Origin: Blastomussa wellsi
Lineage: Eukaryota; Cnidaria; Anthozoa; Scleractinia; Plerogyridae
NCBI GenBank assembly: GCA_947652115.1
Contig: OX393568.1
Coordinates: 2,101,133 to 2,165,132 of the forward strand
DNA: 64,000 nucleotides
Reading direction: 5' to 3'
Part shown: piece by piece, positions 10,447 to 20,000 of the stretch
How positions within the stretch are numbered: the first letter of the stretch is position 1
How the letters are laid out: the number at the start of each line of letters is the position of its first letter
The notes under the pieces: model-generated
What the model was told of the DNA's origin: nothing
Database searches by the model: none
What the model saw: the letters and a program-made list of their open reading frames with translations, nothing else
Translations under genes and position numbers: made by a program

Positions 10447-11427
10447 TTAATTGTTATTTGAACCGGTTGCCATCTTTAAAACCTGACCAACTTTGCGTCT
10501 CAATTCCTTAAACCGCAGACAATACAGAAACGGATTTAAAGAAGAATTTAGAAATGCCACAGTCTCGGCCAGTGGATAGATCATGTGATCAAACAAGTCG
10601 TCCCTGTCTACAATCATGTCTGCCACAGATGTCAGCATAAGAGGCAAGTAACAAAGTATCAGTACTCCAGAGATTAACAACACGCTTATGGCTAAGCGGG
10701 TATCGTGCAAACGCGCCCGCGGGATATCAGTTTCTTGTCCCGATCCCTCGAGATTCCCTCGGGTCTTCAGTTCAAGCATGACTTGTTTATGGGCAAGAAT
10801 CTGTCTTTTGTGAAGCCTGACAACTCGGAAAATTTTGAAATTCAAAACGATGTTCAGACTGAAACTTACAGTAATAACAACAGAAGCTATGGGCGAGAAA
10901 AATTCATCGTTTTTTACCCTCAGTGCTCTGCAAATAACGTTGAACGCAAACCACACGCCCCAACAAATTGCAACTGTTTTGATCACTCGTCTCTTGGTGG
11001 CGAGGTTCAGATACTTGTACGGGAACATAATTGCTAAATATCGATCACAACACACAAGGCATAACATCAGGATGGAAAGACCAAGGCAGAAAATCTCTGT
11101 AAATAAGTAAGACATCAGGGCCTCGCAGGAGTAATCCAGTTTTAACTTGCTTGCGATGTACATCACAAATGAAGGCTGTACTACCAACCCGACAAGGATA
11201 TCAGTCGTGGCTAGCGAAAATATCAAAATGTTTGAGTTCGTGTGCAGGCTCGAGAACTTCAAGATGACCAGAAGAACAAGCCCGTTTCCTAACACTGCTA
11301 AGGGAGATAAGAGGCCATTGGCTATGCAAACACCCATTAGGATGTGGTGGATACTCGAAGTAAGTCTGAAACGAGCCAGTTCGGCTGACAACGTCGAATC
11401 GACGCAAAATTTTGCGCTTGAGTTCAT
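10447..11427 (-). CDS. class A (rhodopsin-like) GPCR, intronless
   Basis: Single-exon receptor of 326 aa, a normal size for a small class A GPCR. Helix landmarks occur in order: TM1 LGNGLVLLVIL, TM2 LATTDILVGLVV, TM3 with a conserved entry cysteine (YSCEAL) and CDRYLAI, a TM4 tryptophan, TM6 CYLP in place of CWxP, and TM7 NSSLNPFLYC. A short basic tail follows. The N-terminus is short and carries an NSS glycosylation site. The loop between TM4 and TM5 is short and has no clear cysteine to pair with the TM3 cysteine. That is a feature of melanocortin, cannabinoid and adenosine-type receptors, so I place it near that group only loosely. The ligand is unknown. It lies between the two divergent CUB genes, transcribed in the direction of the left one. 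Intronless expanded GPCRs are common in corals. Confidence 0.93.
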   Translation of the reverse strand: MNSSAKFCVDSTLSAELARFRLTSSIHHILMGVCIANGLLSPLAVLGNGLVLLVILKFSSLHTNSNILIFSLATTDILVGLVVQPSFVMYIASKLKLDYSCEALMSYLFTEIFCLGLSILMLCLVCCDRYLAIMFPYKYLNLATKRRVIKTVAICWGVWFAFNVICRALRVKNDEFFSPIASVVITVSFSLNIVLNFKIFRVVRLHKRQILAHKQVMLELKTRGNLEGSGQETDIPRARLHDTRLAISVLLISGVLILCYLPLMLTSVADMIVDRDDLFDHMIYPLAETVAFLNSSLNPFLYCLRFKELRRKVGQVLKMATGSNNN

Positions 11428-14087
11428 CTTACATGCACCTCAGTCGTTCTCAAACAATAAAGACCAAAGTTCGAAACACCTTTTAACGGCGTTTTTAGCT
11501 TTGTGTGCGTATTTTCAGTGGAGATCTCAGCTGTCCATTGTGGTAACAGCCATCCGTTCATCACTAAATCTATTACTATACACCTCTGAATTTGCGTGTC
11601 TCAATCTGTTCCGCAACTATTAAAGTGAGTGATTTCGCATCGCCTGGTCACTGTAGCATTTTATATTATTCCAATTTGCGTTCTCACCGTCCCATGCGGC
11701 ATATTGATAAAGCACTTAGCGTAGAATTAATGGATTTTCGATTCCCTGCCTAGACTAAACAATTATAATTGTTTCGCTTGGCAAAAACATGAAAAATCAA
11801 CTCAATGAGCCGTGTATGAGAACTAAATACGAGTATTAGAACGACCGATAAGGCGCCGTAAAGCACTGATTTTGAAAAGAATACTGTGAAGTGATGAATT
11901 ATGATTCCTGATAACTAGATAAAGCACCAAATCAATCGATTATACTAATTTGATGATTTATCAACTCACGCCATTTAGAAACTTAAAGATAAGCAAAGAT
12001 ACTTATCAAAGCTCGTTAGAAAAATAGCAGCTTGAGGATTTTGACTAAGTAATGTCCCTTTTAGCAGATTCGGCAACCCGGGGAGGACATTTTAAATTTT
12101 AAACATTTTAACATTTTCAGTAGAATATTTACTTTTTGTCTCAAAAAAACCTTTTGCAAAATGCACCTTCAATTAAAATAAAAGAATCTCTAAATATAAA
12201 CAAATTTACACCTTATTCCCATGCGGTAGAAAAATTGGCACACCTAGCTGGGCGAAAATACTATAATTATTCCAATGAAGAATGATATTTGATTATGCAA
12301 AGATAAATTAAATACATTTTAATTAGAAATAACCTGTGATCAGAAATTAATTTTAACTAGAAAATTATTTTTTACTTGATAAGGTACAACATATCTACTT
12401 AACAATTTCTTTTCATTAGTATCTAGCATTGATTGAGCTTTTATAAGTACGAAAGGCAAAAAGGGTGAATTTTAAATGCGACTCTCTAAATTTTACAGTC
12501 CCGCCCAGGACATGACATTTGCCGATGCAATTAATCAAAATAATCACCTTTATCCTTCCATATTAGGTATTTGAGTTCAAATAACTTGGATATAATGAAG
12601 TGAGTTTTTAGCTCTAAAAATGATAAAATGAAGCCTCAGGAAACAACGTTGTTGCTTAATACGCCACCTGGAACGTGTTTTGTCTTATCTAAACTATGCC
12701 ATGATTGGGCCATTAGCGGGTCTCGATTCAACAAAAATAAGCTTATTTATTTGGGCTTTAATTTTCGTTTAGTGGAAGTTTTCCTTTAATACAAAACATC
12801 TTGCTGCGTTTTCCAATTCCAGCCATCAACCGATTGTAACATATATTTTGGGGCCAAATGATATATCATGATTTTGACAATTCGTAGGTCAGCATTCACA
12901 ACTGAATCAAACTCTGAAATTACATGCATATCACACCGCTGACCAACACGTATCAACATTACAAAGTACACGAGAAACTCGCCAGCGACACTAGGCCCTC
13001 ATGAAAACTGTATACGGGACTTGAGTGGGAACATTCGAGATCCCGTTAACAAAGTCTCTCGGGAAACATTCCATTCTCGTCCCTAAAGCCACTTGTCCCT
13101 CTTAGACGGCTGGGCCTGTGCACGAGGGAACAATCTTTTCGGCAACACACAACAGCAAAAAACAATTCGCCAATCTGAAAAATAATACTACCGCAAAACT
13201 TTTATGCCACACAGTATCCGCGAATGAAATTATTGCTAAATTCAGAAGTCGGGTTAATGATAAAATAATTCAATTAGCTGAAATTTCAGATGTGGCAACG
13301 TCGTCCCCCACAGGGAACTAGGAACGAGGTTGCAGGAGTTTGCGGAAGACCTTGCATAACATTGGCCGGGACCAGATTACGCGCTTACTTATTTCTACAT
13401 GAAGGTCATTCCACACTTAGTTTTTTCAAATAAAAAGAAAGAAAATATTTTATTCCAAACATTGGCAATCGAACTCGGGAAATTCGACTCGGGATACATT
13501 CAAATTAACACCACACCAACTGGACGCTTGCTGCCAAACACCCCAAGTTCGTTTTCAATATATTATATTTATACTGCCCAAACTACAAAGTGAAAGCTAC
13601 CCATATGCAAACGGAGTGGAACTAACCGGTAAGGGGCTAACCACAAGTACTGGGATGGAACTAACCCCAAGCAAACTGGGGTGGAGTTAACCAGAACCAA
13701 CCAACAACCATGGCTGTTCTGGCCATTGTTACGTCATTTAAAATATCATGAAATGTCTACTATCTTCCAGAGGTTGCTAGCCTGCGTGCGAACAGGCTAC
13801 TGTCTCGGAGGGGCGCTATTTTCCGGCGCGAAGCATGACTCCACCGCCCAAGTGTTCGGAAAGCCTGTCCGCAGACTAGGAAGTTACAGAAGAGTTGCAG
13901 ATGAGGCTTGTGACTCACTGCATCGCGTGACTTCCGTACGTAATGCGCAAATGGCGTGACGAAAGCGTGTCGTTCGTAATGTCATGAGTTCAGATCTAAA
14001 ATTAGCTACAGTTTATTTGGAGCTGCCGCACAGAACGAGGAATAAGCGGCTTCGCCTAGCCTCGCGGTGTTTAGACTGTAAAAAAGA
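11428..14087. other. intergenic, AT-rich, no gene
   Basis: No exon recognised. It should contain the promoters of the GPCR and of the right-hand CUB gene. About 11600-12600 is AT-rich without visible repeats. A fragment at 13079-13128 matches, inverted, the hairpin at 16691-16760. A short GGAACTAACC array is at 13613-13700. Confidence 0.55.
13613..13700 (+). repeat. degenerate (G)GAACTAACC array
   Basis: Four imperfect units (GGAACTAACC, GGGCTAACC, GGAACTAACC, GGAGTTAACC) spaced by 12-20 bp of unrelated sequence. Confidence 0.55.
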
Positions 14088-17000
14088 ATGCTTTTATTCT
14101 TTGGTAAGTTGTGTTCTATATGCGAACTGAGTCGAGGAAAGTTACATCGGTTTTATATGTTTATACACACGATTTCGAAACTCTCGTAGACCTTGTCGGA
14201 CCAGGTGCTGATTCCGGCACCGAAATGCATCAAGATAAAGAAAGAATTTGGTTCCCATAACGTTCTGTGCCATAAATGGAAGTCATTTAGGTGTTATTTT
14301 TATCATATAAGACGCTGGCCGCACGAAACGTGGAGAACATCGTATGTTTAGCCCTTTCAAAGGCACACTTGTGTACACGTGCATGTTATATGATCACTGT
14401 ACTGAAATTCACTCGAAAGCAAAAATTGCATGGGAAATTTGAGAGTGAAACGTATTATATCCAGTGCAAATTAGTGTGCTAACTCACTTTAATATGTATC
14501 CGTCCAATGCAAACAACACTCGTTTTCTGTTTTAATTTTCAGGTTTATTATTGTTGCTCAAGTCACTGACTTCAGAAGGTAATTATTATACTACTTTAAT
14601 ATTGCTTGCTTGTGTTAGAAACTGTAGATCTGTGATGAAAATTAATATTCCGCCAACCTGTGAATGGAAGAAAACATTTCTGCCAAAATCTCCCTATGAC
14701 GCCGCTTTCATTGCCAACTGGAATTAATTAATTTATCCAGAATTTTAATTTTGTGTTTTTCGAATGGCCCGCATACCGTTTCTTACACCAGAAAAATATA
14801 TTTGTAAAACAATAATCACAGTATAGTCACTTAAAAAACAGCACGACAGTCGAAGACATCTCACCCTATAAATTTCCGGGACCTCTGCTCACAGGGTTAA
14901 ATTCCCATTGCCATTCAGTATATTTTCGTTTTTTCCGTGGTCGCTGACACATATTTAATTGGCACAAATATCTCATCGCCAAAAGTGACAAAACTAAAAT
15001 ATATTTTATTGTTCTCCCAATATTCAAAGGAAGTATTTTGGCTTTGCGGGCAGAATTTACTCAAGCAGTGACGCCGACGCGACGCTTTAGGGGATCGTCA
15101 CGCAAGCTTAGCGGAGGAATGCGTGACGCGCCAGAGAAAAAAATCTGCGTAATTCTACGGGATAGCTTAGCTGAACAAAACAAGCTACGTCAACCCTCGC
15201 CCACCACCCACACACTTGACCCACTGCTTCAACAAATATATAAATACAGACGACAGGTGCTTCTTAACGGAAGTAAGTTTAGGAAAGAAAACAATATTTA
15301 GGGTGCATTTCTTTGGGATAATCCGAGACTGAATTTTAATTAAGTAATGATCCGGCTAAGAAGTAGGTAGCCCGATGCCAAAATTGATTAAAAAGTGTCA
15401 ACTATTACATGCGATTGGTCGAGATTGAAAAATTGCGAAAAAAAAAACAGAAGAAAAAGTGAAACAAATATCCTTTTTTGGCATTGTCTAACCATCCCTT
15501 ATTCCCCCAGCTCTCGGCCAAGTTTGGGCATTGTTCTATGCGCCAATCAAACGTTAAGAGACAAAAGCGTGTTGACCTCATGAAATTCATGCGACGCGCC
15601 ATGTTGGAGCTGGGAAGGAAAGGGTCTTCCATTTGGTAATCAGATGTGTAACTCTGCCTCCTACCCTCGTTTTTCTATAGTGTAAGATACAGTTATGAAT
15701 TCCATATTATTTTATCGTCTGCAAGATCACACGCTTACTTCCAAATTACCGAAGAATCTGAAAATGAATGAGCTCATTCATATACCACGGCCTGAAAACC
15801 AATCAGAACTCAGGAATTGCATGCAATATACCATGGCCAGGTTTTAATACTTACCAATAGGGAAAAATATCTTCTCAAATCTGGCAAAAGAATACACGGT
15901 TTCATTTGGAATAAGTGAAATGAATCAGTTACAACATGGCCCAGTTTTTCGGGAAGCTTCCAAACCTGAATTTTGTGACGAGTGGGGAGGATGGTTAGCA
16001 AGTAAAATTGCGGGCAAAGATGCCATGGGTTGATCGTTTCTGTCATGTGTACACAAATGAAATACAATTACATGGTTCTCAGGTTGTAGTGCAAACCAGA
16101 CTTCGGTTGCCAGTTTAACAGCTGGGGAAGAGCTGCGCGTTGTACAGAATAAATCTATTATCCTGCCATTTAATTCCACTTGTAAATGGAACATCACGGC
16201 CCCTGAAGGAAAGGTGCTTAAACTGGAGGTCTTTATTTTAAACATCGTTCTGCCCTATGACGAGGAGTACCTTACAATCCACGACGGCCCTGGGGAATCA
16301 AGTAGCATACTTGCAGAATATCGTCTAAATAGCTCCAAGTTTGGTACTGAACATTTCTACTCAAGTGGCCGTAGTTTGTGGCTGGAGACGAGGAACGGCC
16401 AAACCAACTCTTCCATCGTTGTTCGAGTGTCTTACAAAGCGATTGACATCGAAGGTAAGCGAGGTCACCCTCGGAAACCCAGGGGCGGTTAGTCGAGGCG
16501 ACACGAAGTAAACCGAACAGCGAAAGCTGTACCGGAATGAGAGTTTCCAAGAATTCGCAAGAGTGCATTCTTGCGTAATCTTGTAAACCTTCGTTGGCGG
16601 CGATTTCGCTCTTCGGTTTACTTCGTGTCACCCCGACTAACCGCCCCTGGGTTTCCGATGATGGTACGAGGATAGCCTGCGAACCATTCCCGTCCCCAGA
16701 GCCACTTGTTCCTCGTGCACAGCCCCAGCCGACTAAGAGCGACAAGCGGCTCTGGGGACGACGAATTGCTGTGAAAAGGCTTCCCAATGTTGGGGGTTAT
16801 GTTGGGGCTTTGGGTCTTTTTCCGAAGAGCATTTTACCAGGTCACGCTCTGCTGGCGTCGTTTGCAAATCCTCGCCGAATTATTTTCTTCAATATTCTCC
16901 ACTGGAGAGCCTCTTCGCAGGTTATTAAGAGAATAATGTGACCATTGTAGAATGAAAATTGCATTGTAAAAAGAATTGAATATGTGAGGGTCGTTTTGTA

Positions 17001-20000
17001 AAATGAATCATTTTGCCGTTGCGGTACGTCAAGCCCGAAAGTGAGGAAAACTCCCCCACCCCAATTAAACAATCTTCCCTCTCTCCAGCTGTACTATGTC
17101 TTCTCGCCGATAAAACGCATGCTTACATCCCTTTTCAGATTGTTCTGTAAACAGTACCTTGGATGCGCCGTTAGCACCAGTGGAACACAACTTTTCCAGC
17201 CCGTACTGGCCTTATGGTTATCCCGTGAACAAGACTTGCGGATGGCATGTCACGGCTCCAGCGAATCGCACTATTGTGCTTCATCTTACATACAAGTTGA
17301 ATCGTTATTCTAAGAAAGACACAGTGGAAGTTTATGATGTAGATGGCTCGCAGCTTAGCCTTGTCAGCGTTTTCGATGCAAGTGTGTCGAGGAATAGTGC
17401 CACAGTTTATTCCAAGTTCCATCGTTTGTACGTCTTGTTCAAAAGCGATGATAGAAAGAGCTTGGTGGAAGAGGGGTTTTATGTATCATACACGGCCATT
17501 TCTCCAGGTAGGGCTCAAACTTCCTTTTGGACTTGTTCCCTGTTATGTGAAAATTGCAAGGCGTGAGGGCACGTGTTCCTTTTGACTGTGTGGAGCGACA
17601 AACGCTATCCTGTGCGATACTGTAGTTTAGATGAAACAGACGGGGATGTTTTTAGGGAATTTTGAATTAAACCCCTAATAAATAATGAATACAAATCTTG
17701 GTGTGGCTCTTTTTGGACCCCTAAAAGATACCAAATGGATAAGTTATTTTCTATGTTTCTTGGCATGCAAGCCTAAGCGAAACCTTAACGGGATTGGAAT
17801 TTTCACAGGAGCACCCTAAGTGAGACCAAAATCCGAAATTTACACCTCTAAGCAAACATATATTAGTCCCCCACACCACTCTTCCGCATGCATGATCCCC
17901 GACCGGGAATGCACTCCCTCATTTACTGTGGGCCAGGTCTTTAATTTAATAAGGCCTTGAGACAATTCGAATAGGGATCAAATGGTACACGGAACACGGA
18001 GCACCGGACAAAGGCTGGCCCGTAGGGCGGGTGTGTGTGTGAAGGGGGTGCCTGCCCCCCCCCCCCCCCCTCACAGGCTGCCAACGTCCACTTTTTGTCG
18101 ACCGAACGATTTTTCTATTGTTCTTTTTAAATAGTGACAGTATCCTCTAAAACTGTAGTCTCTGCGCCAAAAAATCCGTTTTGTAGTTCAAAAGTTTGAG
18201 CAATATCCACGTTTTTAGTTCGCTTTTGGTTGCCTGTTTTCATGTCATACCGCCTTCAAAACGCACGAAATGCAGTCTCAGAAATCTAATTTTCAATATT
18301 TCCCGGGGACGCATGCACCCGGATCCCGCTATCTAGAGGCTCGTGGCCCTGGCATTCGTTCGGTCCGCCTCTTCGTTGGATCGCACCCCTACCGAAGAAA
18401 AACCTGTCTACGGGCCTGAAAGACACACTGTAGGGAAGTTGTGATGCTACACAAACTGGCAGATGAAACCATATATAGTGTGGCACTTTTATAAACCCCA
18501 CTCGAAAAGGGAGTCTTCATTACCTTTCTCCCGATACATGGTGATAGGATAGCTAAAGATTTGGTACTGATTCTTACAAAGCAAACTTAATATGTCATTT
18601 AGTTACATGAATGAAACAAGGCTATCGGCTGCCTTGTGTACTCAGTTGTTTTGCTAATGTTTCTGTTACAGCCCATTCGTGTTCGTCTGGGAACACTTTC
18701 GACGAGAATCAGAACATCGTGCTTAAAGATCCTTCCGGTGTCATTAACACCCCAGGGTATCCATCCAATTACCCCCCAAACGTCTTAGATCAGTGCTACT
18801 GGAAGATAATTGCACCCAAAGGCAAAGTGGTAAGACTGGAGTTTTCGTCGTTTCGACTTGCAGTAGGAAGTTGTGTTAATGTCGTTATGGCGATAAACAA
18901 GAGATTAGCGATGGAAATAGCCCAGTGTGTACAGAAGCCGTCATTTGTTGTTTACTCAATGACAAATGAACTCGGCATCAGTGGTTACGAGGATTACGGC
19001 CGCACTGCCCCAGGATTTACTGCGAACTACACACTGGTGACAGCAGGTAAGAAAGAAAGATTTCCTTGCCACTATCACTTTCGTGACACGACAAGCCTCG
19101 CTTCTGCGTAGGATGAGGTTTGTTGTGTGACCCAAGTAACGACTAGAGAGGATGCAGAGAAGATTTTAAAGAAGATGTTAAAACAAGTCCTGGATTATCG
19201 TTCCCAGAGGCAACGATTCTCCTGGTCTGTGCCAGGGATCGAGACCTCTGGCTGCCTTCAACACCGGAAGTACGCAATTTACGGACTCATTGTCAAATCT
19301 GACAAATCTGATTGGCTGAAAATGACAGAGAGCTAAATACTTTGTGCGTGCTCAATAATCCCTGGCGCAGACCAGAGGGATTGTGGGTTCTGGGGACGAG
19401 ACTGTAACCAGACGTGATTCTGTAAGAGGTTGTGAACCACCGAGTATAGTTTGGTGTATGTTGAAAAATTAATCATTATGCGCAGTGTTGCCGGTAGTTG
19501 TTTCGCGCTGTGTTTAACTGCGTAGCCTGGTTTTAACTTTACATGTAACTTTAGATTACAGAAGGTTCCAGATTTCTGAACAAATAGACCTCCAATATGG
19601 CAATAAAGGGCAGAGGAGGGTGACGGGTTGATATTGAAGTAATGGTGGTACTGAGTAGAAAACATCCTCGGAGGCCCAGGGGTGGTTACTCGGGGCGACA
19701 CGAAGGTAAACCGAGTAGCAAAATCGGCTCGAACGAAAGTTTACAAGAATTCGCAAGAGTTCCCTGGGATGCTTCTCTCAAATAACCAATTCCACGATCC
19801 ATTCGAATGCATGATTGGTCACAATCAGAGGCAAGCATTCGAATGGGCCGTGGAACTAGAAGCATCCCAGGGGAACTCTTGGAAATTCTTGTAAACTTTC
19901 GTTCGCTTCGATCTCGCTGCTCGGTTTATCTTGTCTCGTTCCGACTAACCGCCCCTGGGTCACCGAGGATGAGAAGAAACTTGCGTCGCCAGTTCTTTAA

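Noticed and set aside
10705..11623. Plus-strand open frames over the GPCR
   Set aside because: They are antisense shadows of the receptor; they lack domain features, and the minus frame has all class A landmarks.
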